From Lethocerus indicus (Eukaryota; Arthropoda; Insecta; Hemiptera; Belostomatidae): DNA of 64,000 nt. The translations under genes were made by a program, and so were the position numbers. The notes under the pieces are model-generated. The model was not told the origin of the DNA. It was given only the letters and a program-made list of their open reading frames with translations, and searched no databases. The stretch spans positions 48,108,443 to 48,172,442 of the forward strand of contig JACDQD010000001.1 in NCBI GenBank assembly GCA_019843655.1, given 5' to 3'. Positions 32,353 through 44,872 of the stretch are shown in pieces. Every line of letters begins with the position of its first letter. Position 1 is the first letter of the stretch.

Positions 32353-33789
32353 GTATAAAAACGAAACAAAAGGGCGATCGGAAACGTCAAAGGCTTAAAA
32401 AAAAAGAAAATGCCGGAAAGAAAAAATTCAAAAAAAGAGGAAGAAAAATCCAATCGGTAAGTGTTTTGTATAAGAGTTTTGAAATATCGGTAAAGTGTAC
32501 ACCTTCGGCTATCGTATTTCGGCGATTTTCGATTGTCGCCTATCGGTATCGAAGAGTGAGAAGTGGTCTGTACTTTTGTCCTTTTGCCTGTCCGCGATTA
32601 ATTTCAATAGCTCCTGTGCAAAAGCAGTTATGTTTTGAACCGAATTATTTGGGCGTACCTGGCGGTATTGGCGATGTTGTGGTGAAGGTGGGGGTGTTCA
32701 CCGAACAATAGACCGTGTCACAACTTGTCACCGTTTCACCCGCCCCCAAAGGTTTTTAGTTTACAGTTTGACTTTCAATGGGGCGCATAAATGGGTTTAT
32801 ACTTGAAACGAATGAAATTGACCCCCCCCCCTCCATCGGCGCCGAAAGTGATGTAGATTACGGAGTTAATTTGGTGCCGAAGTCGGGGGTGGGCGCGCCC
32901 CGCATCGCTGCTTGTATTCGGCCCGATATTTTTGCCTCCGATCTTCGACGAGTGTCGAAAGGGAAAGACATTTGAAAGAATTGGTACGTTGCGTTGTGCA
33001 AGACGCTCCGGCGGCCCTCGCCTTGATTTCGCCGTTCGCCATTAGATAGCGCCCCATACCTTATTCCGAGCGCGCGAAATTCGAGCCCCGCTTCAATTTC
33101 GGCAGTCCGGCACGAAGTTTCGTACATTTACGTCCGGGAAAGCTGGGCTCATTTGTGCGATATTGTCCCAGGATTGCGTCCTTTATCGGCGCCATATTCG
33201 TTATCGGTTTATCGTCTAATCCGACTTCAAAAGTGGACGCTACGGATTAGAAATCGGCCAGTATTTGATGTCGAATCGAGAGCGAAACATTCACTAATTC
33301 CACCCGCAAATGATGTAGGCAAGTGTGCGCTATTAGTCTTCCCTGTACTGTTATTATTGTTCTCACTAAATAAAAGTAGCGCGATCGTACGCGTCGTTAG
33401 GCCATCAATTTTCAGTTCGGGCATAAGAAAAATGAATTTTGAAACGGAACATATTTTGGAGAATTTTTAAATTTCGCGACAGCCGAGAAGAATCCGCAAA
33501 TTAAAGATTTTTTCGCATGAAACAGGATACTCGATTTGTAGATGAGAAAATGAGCATAAGTAGGGCCCAGAAATAAAGATCGCTCCTTGACTAGTTTCCT
33601 TGATTTTGCGTTTTCTTAAACGCGGGAATTTGTTAGTCGGGAAAATATGCTATATTTTCGAACGTGTACCCTTTTGAACGTGTATGAATAGAATCAATTC
33701 GAAATATCCTGATCTTCCTCGTCCAAACTCAGGTTTCTCAACTCACTTTCGGTATCGTTCTATCGGCAGATTGGGGAGAAAACTTACAC

Positions 33790-33860
33790 GTTTTCTACGG
33801 TTTTCGTAATTTTTCTGCTGAAATTCGAAACGCTTCATTTTGACGCATCCCGTAGACCTT
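33790..33860 (+). mobile_element. Short MITE family, fragment (copy 1 of 4)
   Basis: Matches one half of the element at 36113-36346 (shared: 'ggtttt-gt-attttt', 'ctgctgaaat', 'gacgc-tcccgta-acc'). Confidence 0.5.
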
Positions 33861-34017
33861 TTGCGTCTTAACTACCTTTGGTCTAGTTTATATAGTTAAA
33901 AAGCGTTTTATATTTGTTGAAATAATTTGTGGTGTAAATAATCGATTCGAAAAATGACCGAATTGATATTATAAAAAACAACAAATATTCTCGTAAAAAC
34001 GATTATTTTAGTATTAA

Positions 34018-34310
34018 CACTAGGTTTACGGACGTTTCTTATATACCTATCTCTACTGTATGCGTCAATCATAGAGATAGACATACGACAAGGAGAATTT
34101 CAATATTCCATAACTTTTGAAAAAATAAACTTCCATAAATATATATTTCCCTCGTCAAACGGATGAAAGTCACCGCCAGTGGTAAAACGGAACGATTTTT
34201 GTCATTTTCCCTGTGAAATTCGGTATGTGGAATTCCCATTTTTACGCGTCCCTCAAACCCGGTGTTAGTATCAAAATTGAAGTCGGTAGGTGTCAAATCG
34301 CAGGATTGAC
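34018..34310 (+). mobile_element. Short MITE family, copy 2 of 4, next to TTAA
   Basis: Starts CACTAGGTTTACGG directly after TTAA (34014-34017). A partial inverted copy (aaacccggtg, then TTAG) ends the core at about 34264. The flank to 34310 is also shared with the copy at 41.27 kb. TTAA targets suggest a piggyBac-type MITE, but only one end has an intact TTAA. No transposase is present. Confidence 0.6.
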
Positions 34311-34387
34311 GGTATTATCAATTTAATTACGTTGATTATATAATAACTGTCAGGCTCACATATAAACACCATTATCAATAGTATATA

Positions 34388-34916
34388 CAGAGGGGTCCAG
34401 AAAAATGTATCCACTTTTTAACAGTCCATAACTTGCAAACTAATAGACGGAGTTGTCTCATTTTTGGTGAAAGTGTAGCTTAAAGTCCAACTTAAAGATA
34501 TCACTGTAGGTGTTCGAAATGGTCACCATTAACATCCACACAGAAACGATGCCGCCGAACTGGACCACCAACTACTGGCTGCAACGTGTTCAGTCGGATA
34601 TTTGCACATCAATGTACGATGGATTCTCGAAGTTAATCCAATGTGCGTGGCTTTTGTCGATAAACGACGTCCTTCAGTGTTCCCCGCAGGTAAAAGTCCA
34701 GAGGAGTTAAGTCTGGGGAGCGTGGTGGATACTCTACAGCACCTCTACGGCCTATCCATCTTCCTGGTAGATTTTCGTCGAAATAAGCCCATACAACGCT
34801 TGTATGGCGATTGCCCGAACTACAAACTACAACACTACCAAAAATGAGACAACTCCGTCAATTAGTTTGCAAGTTATGGACTTTTAAACAGTAATACCTT
34901 TTTTTGGACCCCTCTG
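34388..34916 (-). mobile_element. Deleted mariner/Tc1-type transposon with ~80-bp terminal inverted repeats
   Basis: The ends cagaggggtcca at 34388 and 34916 start ~80-bp inverted repeats (34388-34468 against 34837-34916, about ten mismatches). A TA precedes the left end, as for Tc1/mariner; the right flank reads TG. The - strand interior is the C-terminal end of a transposase: FDENLPGRWIGRRG, PPRSPDLTPLDF (a catalytic Asp region) and GDHFEHL, interrupted by stops. The N-terminal DNA-binding half and first catalytic Asp are deleted, so it is non-autonomous. Confidence 0.88.
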
Positions 34917-34945
34917 TGTATATATTTGTGTGTGTATGTGTTGTT

Positions 34946-34948
<3 letters not shown>

Positions 34949-34988
<40 letters not shown>
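34949..34988. repeat. (TG)n/(TA)n microsatellite
   Basis: About 19 TA units after a short TG-rich stretch, immediately beside the mariner right end. Confidence 0.95.
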
Positions 34989-34989
<1 letters not shown>

Positions 34990-35831
34990 TGTAAATATAA
35001 AAAATGGATTCTTGCCAGATGGTCGGTCAGCAAAAGGACACGTTAACGGGTGGTTTTGTGCCTGCAGGGATAATAAGAAAATCTAAGCGGCCGGCTGCAA
35101 GGAATATTTACGTCTTTATTTCTTTATTCTTTATTATTATATGTGGCGGCGGTCGTTTAACGTTTAACGACTGGGACGTTTGGACGTTTAGGTATAAGCT
35201 ACCTCCCCCACGGACGCTTAAAAAGCAGAAATTTATGCGCGTAATTTCGCGCCCGCCAGAACAAATAAATAAGCCGGCCGGCCAGTAGCCCTTTTCTCCT
35301 CCCGATCCTCTCCCTCTTTACAGTCGTACGGAATGCAGTTTTTTGTTTTCGTTACTTCTTTTCTTTAAAAACCTCGCCCCCGAAGCCCCGGCGTCCTAAT
35401 AACGCCTTTATTGTCGGCCCGGTCCGGGAAATAAAAGGGTGGGGAATCGTAAAATAGAGCGAAATATCATCTCAGAGGTTGACCACTGGCACGGCGTAAA
35501 AACCACCCCTATCGCTATCGTAGAGAAGCGAAAAAAAAAATTGGACCTACTCGCGGCGCTCTTCCTCCTTTCTCCGAGATATATAGGTTTCCGATTTTCT
35601 CCACCGTCAGCGATATAATCCGACCGGTCATCCGGGTCGATGCATCGTAACTGTTATCGGGGTCGCCTTTTTAGTCCGCCGGCCGATGCGATTATTTAAG
35701 AAAATAAATAAATAAAATACGAAATTAAATACCCGCTGTCGCGCAATTTGACGGGACTGAGTGCACCTGGAATTACAGGATTTCTCGGTAACCGGGAGCT
35801 CCTGCCGTCTAATAAATTCTCGCCAAATTTC

Positions 35832-35982
<151 letters not shown>

Positions 35983-36112
35983 CAAAGACGCTGTGCTACC
36001 GGCGAACTCTGGCGGCCCGAAAGCGCAGTCGTCTAATTGGCGATTAGAGACGGAAAATCTGAAGGAATGATGAAAACGGTGGACGAGCCCGCTCTTCTGT
36101 CAAAAGGATATT

Positions 36113-36346
36113 GACGCTAGGTTTACGGGAGGCGTTCTAATGACGAAATTTCGGATTTCAGCAGGAAAATCACAAAAACCGTTCGCATTTTCCTTCGTAC
36201 AATATATTTCTTACAATTTAACAAAGGAAATATGTATCGATGTTTATTTTGTCAAATTTTTATATATTTCGAAATTCTCTACGCGGTACACCTATCTCCA
36301 CGGTACGGGTCAAATTATACCTACTTAGGTCCGTAAACCTAGCGTT
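36113..36346 (-). mobile_element. Short MITE family, copy 3 of 4
   Basis: The ends gacgctaggtttacgg and its inverse at 36331-36346 form ~16-bp terminal inverted repeats. On the - strand the interior aligns with the copy at 34018 ('gagaatttc', 'aaataaac-tc', 'cgatttttgt-atttt'). No coding capacity. Confidence 0.7.
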
Positions 36347-38254
36347 TAAAAAATAATCTGTTTTAATTAGTTCATTTTTCGGATCGGCTATTTGCACCGT
36401 AAATTATTTGAAAGAATATAAACCGCTTTTTGACTCTGTATAAACTGGACCGAAGATTGTAAGATTTCGGTGGAGCTTATTTATGCGAAGTGTTCGACCG
36501 GCGGTGGGGCGGAACGGTCCGTTCCGCTCTTTTGTAAATTCAGGACGGGTCCGGCTTTGATTTAGGCCTTGGAATCCTAAATTTTGTTTAGAATCGATTT
36601 ATTTCCTCCCAAATAACATAACGTCGGTGGGCGGGGGATGCGGACACCGGTTGAATAAGAAGACTGCCGGAGAGAGCTTCGTTAGTGGGACGACTCGAAT
36701 CGCACTCCCCCGAGACAAACCTACCATATTGGCTACGCGCTGTCCATACCGTATGTATTCTATTTATTAACTATCGCCTTTCCGGACATAGTGTTAACAG
36801 TCCGTCAACCCGGTTAAATCCGGTTAATATAACCGCTTTTCGTTTAAGCGGGGCAAGAGTTCTCGCACTTGTAGTGTATAGTTGTTTCGAATTGTGCCCT
36901 AAAGTAAAAATGAAACGAATGGCTTTGAGTGGCTCGTAACATAATATAATTCAGATATCGGATCGGATAACGAATAGGAAATGTCTCTAAACGATTCTGG
37001 AAGTTGTTAAAGTTCGATATCGGGCATGTCATAAATTATTAAATTCGATACTGTAACAGTTTCGGCCGCTGATATGAATATATATAATCGATTTGAATAA
37101 AAAATTGCTTATAAATAACGCTTTTATATTTGAACACGATATGGCAGAAAAAAGTGATAAGAGGTTAATACGAATTAAAAAACGAGCGTATAGTATCGGA
37201 ATAACTATAAACTTGAAAAACAAAACAACACAGTCGTCATTGATTTTAATAGTCATTAGCAAAAAATGTATATTTTCTTCAGTTTCATTTTTTCTTTCAG
37301 GAAAAGAATTTCTTTTATAGAAATTAATTTTTATACGTTAAACGCGAAAAATATTAACGATATATTTTTAATTATATGTAAGCAAGTGCGGGTAGGATGG
37401 TTTGGAACACCTTCACGTTTCACTGACCAAATAATGGAGTAAAGTATACCGAAAATATAATAGAACTAGTTACGACCGAATCGTCTAACGCCTAAAAAAT
37501 TCAATAATTACAATCTGTCATCCTTCAAATAAAAATATAAAAAAAAGTATTAGTTACGATATTCGACCGGTTCGCGGATCCCCAAATCGCATTCTGGCTC
37601 TCGCCGGTTTAAATTGAAGTGGGCCGAACTCGAAAGAATTAAGCGCAAAATTACAAGCAATCGGCTGGTAAATTAAATATCTATTAATCGAAAACCCCTC
37701 GTATTCATTTATCGCTTTACGTTTCATTCGGTGCGCATTTATACAGGCGACGGGACAAATTTAAACGTTTCGAAAAATAATGTTTTCTCCGAACCCGAAT
37801 TAGGGCGAAATGCGCTTTATTTATTTATATTTTTTAACGGGTCCCGGGGTAGGGGGGATTTAGATATGCAAATGGCGGGATGGAAATGACTGGGTGTGCC
37901 ATTATCCGGCGGCGTTTCTCCGATCTCAGTAAAAATGCCGCTTTTACCGATAAGAATACGCCGGCCGGCTTGTTATCGCCGACGTTCTCGGTTTATTTCG
38001 AATTTATTAAGACGGATTTAAACCTCCGATCGGAACAGGATTCGACGGCCCGATTATTTCTTTTATCTAAAAAGCTCCTGCCAGCTACTTGTCATCTTAA
38101 TGTTACCCTGTAAAAGTTCTAAAATTTAAAAGAAAATAACTTCGGACCGACTAAATATTAAAAACATTTTACGTAGGTATCCAAGTCGGATATATATATT
38201 CAGTAGATTATAATTGATTATATGAGATATAAATAATTATATATTCGCAAAAAC

Positions 38255-38256
<2 letters not shown>

Positions 38257-38314
<58 letters not shown>
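38257..38314. repeat. (TA)n microsatellite
   Basis: About 28 TA units. Confidence 0.95.
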
Positions 38315-38315
<1 letters not shown>

Positions 38316-39508
38316 CACTGGAAATGGGAATGTTATTTGGAATTACTATGACCACGAGTGGAAGCTTTGGTGAAGTTTAGCCAACCCGGCTGGTTGATCT
38401 CGATCGGCGATACCCTTTTTTTCTTTTCACCAAAGGTTTTATACAGGTAGCGGGTTTCCATTTTTGAAAACGTGGGACTTGTAATTAACCGAAATCGGGA
38501 GTCGGAAACTTTAGCTTCTTGATAAAAGGGGCGCGTTCTACAAAGCTCCGCACGAACTATATATCTCCCGAAACCGATGAAAAAGGGCGTCCTTCATTTT
38601 TAAACCGTCGGAAAGAAGAGGTTCGGAGGTTTGTTATTTACGTTATCTACCTATCTATACATACACACACGTATATATATATATTCAAATTTCGTAATTT
38701 GGTTCCGTTACGGGGATGTTTGGAGGGAACTAACTCGTATTTGGGACGGGGAAGCCCGGTTTATCCCTCCCGACAAATATTCCCTTACGTTCAAATCTTC
38801 GCAGCGTTATTTCTTTTCCCCCGTTCGGGTGGCGGAGAAAATATGTCCCCTCTGGGAGGTAAAAGAAATTTGAACGTACGGGAAGCCGCGACTCGTCTCC
38901 GAAAATGGGGCCCCCACACCTCCAACTATCCTAAGATGAATCGATAAAATTGGGATTTGAGCGAGACCACCGTGAGCGAATAATTACATATATATAAAAA
39001 CGAATATTACGGATATTATATTACTTTCTTAACACGTCAGTCGTCAAATATAACACAAAACAGAGGAGCGAGAATCGAAGATTCCCGGTTATTAATTAAC
39101 GACGACCGTTCCCAGCGTTCCCAATTGTAGACTTTTTAATGGTCTCCTCGATAATTGTTTCCCTCCCGGTCTGAGCCCGACTGAGCCCTTCGTTCCGAGC
39201 ATTTCGCACCGCTCCAATCCTCAATTAAAATGTAAATCGGGGCGTCGATTTCCTTGCAAATCACTAATTATCAATTACTCTAACTCGACGCTTTCATATT
39301 TCATTATTTTCACTCGCCCCCCGAAACGCCGCCGTTTCGAAATCCGTCGTTTCGCAATCAATCGTCAGATTGTCACGAATAGCTCGAAGCCGAATAATAT
39401 AATAGTAGCAACGTATTTATTCGACGGTGGGACTTTTGGGCGATCGGAGATGTAGGGGAACGGCGATTTTTCCAAGGATTACGGATCGGGTAATTTTTTC
39501 GAATATCA

Positions 39509-40300
39509 AACAAGTTAATTTCATTAAATACAAATAATACATCGATGATACAATATACAAATGGTGATTCCTACATGCATACCGGCCTATTGGCCTTACT
39601 ACATATATATATATACTTAAATATTATGGTACATTGCTCGTGAATATTTAACAATTTCGTATTGATAATCGGGAAAATATACAATAAAAACCCGAGAACT
39701 TAAGCTGCACTCACTACATTCACTCGCACAGACACACACATTCACTCACGCACTTTGCACTGCACTTTGCACTTGCCACGACAGTATACACTGTCGTACG
39801 GGCACTGGTGACAGTATACGACCGGTCGTATACCGTCGTTAGCACTATGCACTATAGGCACTTTGACTGGCACAGTCACAGCTTTCAGAGGGGTTTTTGG
39901 GGTAGCCGGGAGGAAGATGCCAGGGGATTCGGGTGGTTTTGGAGTTTGTCTCTGTGTTTAGTCGTTATTTTGTCTATTATTTGGTCCAGTTTAGATGTCT
40001 GGGCCAAGTCGTGCACGCGCTCTGTTCGTGTTCTTGGGGGTATGTCGAGGGAAATTTGTTCCGAGTGATTTGTAATTTTTTCATGTGTGTGTCGGCTGCG
40101 TTACGCCGAACGGGACACGCGCTAAGTAGGGAGGGCCTGACTATTGTTTTGTATACGGTCAGTTCCGACCTCTCATTGAGCACCTTTGACTTGAGAAGAC
40201 AGTAGAGTCTTCCTAGTTTGCTTTTGGCCTGCCGGTCTACAGCCTGTATATGAGTTGACCACGCCATGGCAACGTTGAGCCGGTCGGGGGTCGAGCGAAA
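39509..40300 (-). mobile_element. 5'-truncated non-LTR retrotransposon, second family, copy 1
   Basis: The - strand reads the end of a reverse transcriptase: AWSTHIQAV, then LTVYKTIVRPSLLSACP and THMKKLQITRNKF, jockey-like but distinct from the 24.2-kb family. It then jumps to the C-terminal HPNPLASSSRLPQKP segment and a ~350-bp 3' UTR. Compared with the copy at 60047, about 95 bp around the coding end are deleted. The 3' UTR holds a perfect 20-bp palindrome (39814-39833) and a 7-bp-stem hairpin (39779-39796). The left end (caagtt) matches the 60-kb copy; no target duplication was found. Confidence 0.85.
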
Positions 40301-42493
40301 ACCGGAACGCGCTCTCCGACCCCCTAACGAGGGGTAACAATAAATGATTGTCCTATCTGGGGGCCTCTAATTCTCCTCTAATTCGTCTTTATATAAATCG
40401 AAGCCCGTCGGCGGCAGCTTTCCCCCTATTCAAACTAATTAACTCGCCCCATTTCATTTTTAATGAGCCCGGAAAAACCGGCCGGGTTTCCCGATAGACA
40501 GCATATTCGCTCTATATTCGGTCTCTCGTTTCTTTTTCGGATTACGGCGCGTCTTTTTTTTACCTAATAACGGCCGGCGACCAGTTCTTAAAAGGGAACG
40601 ACCCCAACTGATTGGCGTCGGAGGAAAAGAAGGAAATTGCGAATTGTTATCTGTGTCCGGGCCTCGATTAAGTCCTAAGCCGGTAATTAAGATTTCGCCG
40701 ACGGAGAGCTACCGGCGACGGCGAGAGGCCGTAAACTCGCACGATATCCGAACCGTCCCGGATTAGTAACGGGCTATCGATTGTCGTTTCGTTTAAATAG
40801 GTGAAGGGCTGAGAAACGGCGGAGGTTAGTATATTGACGGCCGAAGAGAAAACGCTAGTTAATTAGTAGGGGGTCGATAACTGATTCGCGGGGCCGCTCC
40901 TCCATTGTCCCGTTTAAAGCCCAAATCGAACTAATTAACTGGCGGGTAAATATTAAATTGATCGGGGGCGCGGCGAGGTGGGATTGGACTCGGCGGAGGA
41001 ATTGGCCGCCGGAAACGCTTACGCAACTGCGGCGAGCGGCCCACACCTTACCAGTTTTCTACACCATTAACCGGTTTTTCATTGTACTATCAACTATATT
41101 CATCGAGATTTCATCGCTATCGACGAATATTAAAGGAACGTGACCTAAATCGAATAAAGGAATTTACCCGAAACGCCGAATTGTAAACAAAGAAGTCGTC
41201 GATTCCATTGTCTACAATCCGCGTATACATTTAATGCGGCCCTATTATGCAACTACCTATATAATATCAACACTGGGTTTACAGACGTTTCTTAATTATC
41301 GATTCGACGCACACCCTACAGATAGGTATACCGCGTAGAGAATTTCAAAATTACAAAACTTTCGATATATATATTTCCCTCGTTGAACGGATGAAAGTCG
41401 GCACGAATAGTAAAAAAAAACCGTTTCAGTGTCAATGTCAAAATTGAAATCGTCGGTACGAAATCCGCGACGACGGAATTGATTATTACGCTTTTCATTG
41501 GGCGAACGTACCGATTATACCAGAAATGAGTCGCCTACGCCCGAAAAGTGTTATAGCCGATAATTATCATATTATATAATAGCGTCGGCCCTAATATAAG
41601 TTAGGAGATAATTCGGCAAGAATGTCCGTGTAATTAGGTAATGGAGGTATTGGAGGCGACGGCGGGCGATATCTGGTGAAGGAGTGGGGAAGGCAAGCAG
41701 TCGTCGATAGCCGGATGCTCCTCCGCCCGCTTTTACTACCGCTTCTCGGCCGCCCTATTATCATCCCGAGTTGGGGGGGGGGGCTTAATTAAGTCGGCGT
41801 ATTTGACGGTTAAAAGCCGGCCCGGCGGGTCCCTGGCCGGTTCATTAGGCGAAACGCGGTGTTCGGACGACCGGTGTCTTGGGGCGTTCGCGGTTTTAAA
41901 CCCCGCTACGACCCGATCGGTTATTCCGATCATTTTCATAGCTGGCCGGATTATACGCCGGCGCTCGAATAAAATCTTCAATTATCCTAAAAGCGTTCTG
42001 AGGCGACGAGCGTCCATCAAAATCCCTCCTTCCATTAGTCCTGCCCTAGTTACCCGAAAAGTTATTCCTGGATATAAGTATCTGTCGTTTCCCCGTTTTA
42101 TATTTTTTATAATAAACCTACCCGGATTTTATATTGTAAGAATACTGTCAATTATAGGACCGAGCGATAGGATCCCTCCTCCTAACGTAACGTTATTCCA
42201 AACGTTAGCGGCAGGTAAGTCGTCATTACTATCGCGGGTATAATTACATTTTCGTATATATCGATTCTGGATTCGATAAAACTCGTATTGAATTAAGGAT
42301 TAAATTTTTATTCGGATCTACGGAATACGAGTAATTAGAATTTAGCGCATAAAATCGTTATATTATTATTTATTTTTTTAAAATGAAATATTCTACGTGG
42401 TTACGAAAATAATTGATTTTTTTACTGTCAGCGTTTACCCCGTATTTATTATTCGATATCGGCATTCAAAGCACGTAATTACCGTCGACTTTC
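40301..42493. other. Gene-free, CpG-rich DNA
   Basis: No exon could be supported. It includes stretches with AATTAACT-type cores next to GC-rich blocks (40.37-40.47 and 40.86-40.97 kb) and one MITE copy (41.27 kb). Confidence 0.55.
41271..41476 (+). mobile_element. Short MITE family, copy 4 of 4
   Basis: Begins cactgggtttacagacgttt, matching the copy at 34018, and shares 'atatatatttccctcgt' and 'cggatgaaagtc'. The right terminal repeat is deleted, but the flank 'gtcaaaattgaa' beyond it is also shared with the 34-kb copy. Confidence 0.7.
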
Positions 42494-42905
42494 AGGCAGA
42501 CAAACGACTCACTTGGAATCATACTCGTCTGAAAAGAGTCGATTTAAATCGCAATGTGGGACTGTCGAAACCTCCAGTGAGAACGACAACAAAAACGACA
42601 ATATAAAATACTACATTGAAACCGAGAGGTTAGACGGTGCTGGCGTTCGGAGATTTCGATCGAAAGTCCTCCGAACCGTCCTCCATCCTCTCCGGTATCT
42701 TCTATCCAATCGCAGTTTTCACCACGACCCCAGCCGTAGCGGCTAAAGACGACCCACTCATAAAATCCCTTTTCCCCAAATTTCATTCCCGTCTTTCCGC
42801 TCCTCTCGATCCTCTCCTCGTCGAATCCCTTTCCTCCGGTACCCCTCCATTATGCCTCCTCGGCGGCCTAAACGTCCAGAGATTCACTCCCCCAACCCTC
42901 TAGAA
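42494..42905 (+). mobile_element. Decayed jockey-like fragment
   Basis: Old copy of the 24.2-kb family. RRFRSKVLRTVL (about 42650) and FHSRLSAPLDPLL (about 42780), then a PPRRPKR-type end, align in order with that element's RFQSKVLRTIL, FHSRLSPHPNPLV and PPRLKR. Heavily frameshifted, with no tail or duplication visible. Confidence 0.75.
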
Positions 42906-44579
42906 TAACGAGTCGGTCTTCATCGTGTCCGGACAATACTTAAACCCAATTATTGATTGTTGATTGCGCAACGAAAGGTCAAGAAGTGGACGGCAACGTT
43001 TTTTCTAATTTTCGGCACGTCTCTTCTATTAAATATTATCTCATTGTACGGAAATCGTTAATTAAGGACGGATAGATTACGAATTAAAAATTGTTTTGCC
43101 GGGTCTGTAGGCGACCCGCCCGCCTGAACGCCGATTCGAAATAAATTACCGCGCGTCTACTAAAAAAAGGCTCGCCTTTGCGTCCCCCATCGCCGATTCG
43201 ATGTCCGGCTAGAGACGTGTTTTCTCCGTTAAATTAAGGGACGGACGAGACGTGCGTTCCGAGAATGGTTTTTAAAAAAAAAATCGCTCCGAAACAAACC
43301 GAAAGTCGAACCCTCCCCCCGCCATACCTGCAGGAATGAATTGCGTTCGAAGTTCACCTTGCTTGACGGGTTCGGTTTAGCGGATGGAATTTTTTAAAAA
43401 ATATAGCGCAGAAAATACGTTCGGACATTGCGGTAGCGGTCTGAAATTTCAAATTGAGCTATTCAGTCTGGTGGACCGCGAATGAATACTGAGAGTAAAA
43501 AGAATTCGGGAAACACGCGAAGTCAAAAAATCGTAATAAAATTGCTAAATCGTCAGCGAGGGTGTCGCTCCGAGGCGTCAAAGGTGATCGGTTCGCTCTT
43601 TTAATTAGAGTAAAACTAGCGGCAGCTCTATTTTTTCTTTCTATTTTTCAGTTCCAAACGCCCCGAACTTGAAAGTATCTTTTTTATTCGTGTTTACTGC
43701 CGTTTATTCGTGTATATCGTTTATTATCCTGCTTTGCGCCAACCTAAACAATAACGTTTTCCCGAGCGAAGGTAGGACTCGATCGAATGCCGGACATGGG
43801 GGGCTGACGGGGCGGTATATAAATTAGGGTTGGTTTGGGGGGCGGGCGCCGAGTGGACGGAGGCTAATTTCCGATTTATATAGGCCATAAAATGGGGGGC
43901 TGGGGCGAGAAGGCGGTAGTGGCCCCAGAGTAAACCTCCTGTCCGGGACAACGCGTCGCAATTATAAAAAGGCGACCTCTGCTCCCCGCCCCCCCCCACC
44001 ATTTAAACGTTTACTGTCCGCCTAAGGACCGTCGTAAACGACGCCGGAGATACCTCTTCCTTTTTCCGTTTTCGTCCCCCGTATATCTGCCGCCCCCCTT
44101 TTTCGGTGAATCCCGCCCCCCACGCTCGGGGGTCCCGCGATATATGAACTTATTTTCGCCTCTAATTTATAAAAGTATAATCGGATTATTCGGCGATAAA
44201 CGCGGCGGTAAGGCCTTATTTTTCTCTTTTAAGGAAGCGAAACTGCCGGCAGGATTGAACCGTTGTAAATGAAATTCGTTTCGGTCGGGTCGGGCGCACT
44301 GGGATCGATTGTATTACAAGTAAAATTAATTAAATAACTCCAGAATGCGCGCATTTAATACGCTTACGAGCGTTGTTAACTTCTTATTTACCTGTTATAA
44401 GACTATTGCGACCCCGAATCGTGAAATACCTGGCGCTTTCATACTTCATTATTCGGCCCTCTTGTATTAATTTTCCCGGTACGTTTGTTACCGCTAGAAG
44501 TATTAGTCTTTCGAATATCGAATATTAGTAAACGGATATCGAAATTGAGTTCGGCTAACAAATTCTCAATTGAAAAAGG
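42906..44579. other. Gene-free, CpG-rich DNA
   Basis: Nothing recognisable beyond C-rich and T-rich simple stretches (43.98 and 44.1 kb). Confidence 0.55.
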
Positions 44580-44700
44580 CGTATTGAAACCGTGGACTGA
44601 ATGGGGTTCGCCGAGACATCTGACGTCGCTGTCATCGTGAGATCGAAATCGAAAGTCCTCGGAACGGTCCTCTAGGCCCGTCGGGGATGTTTCTAACGGC
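44580..44700 (+). mobile_element. Decayed jockey-like fragment
   Basis: 'atggggttcgccgagacatc' and 'aaagtcctcggaac' match, in order, the WGSTETSN and SKVLRTIL region of the 24.2-kb element. Stops interrupt the frame. Confidence 0.65.
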
Positions 44701-44872
44701 ACAGTTAGAAACCTAACCTAAAAACCTAGGAGAGAGATTCCCTCCTCTCTGTGCCCGGCACTAAATTGTCGCCGTAACCGTAAAGGTAGATCGTACAACG
44801 AATAAAAAAAAATATATAACAACTATACAGAGAGTCGTATATCGCGCAACTGTACGTACATTAATAATTGTA

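Larger units (their letters stand above)
29342..34387. other. Gene-free DNA
   Basis: No exon could be supported. A (CT)n tract lies near 29.99-30.03 kb and TA tracts at 30.82 and 31.42 kb. A CpG-poor, AT-rich island spans about 30.87-31.65 kb, unidentified. A hAT-like MITE (32.15 kb) and two copies of a short MITE family (33.8 and 34.0 kb) follow. Long Ser/Leu reading frames here come from the CT tracts. Confidence 0.55.
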
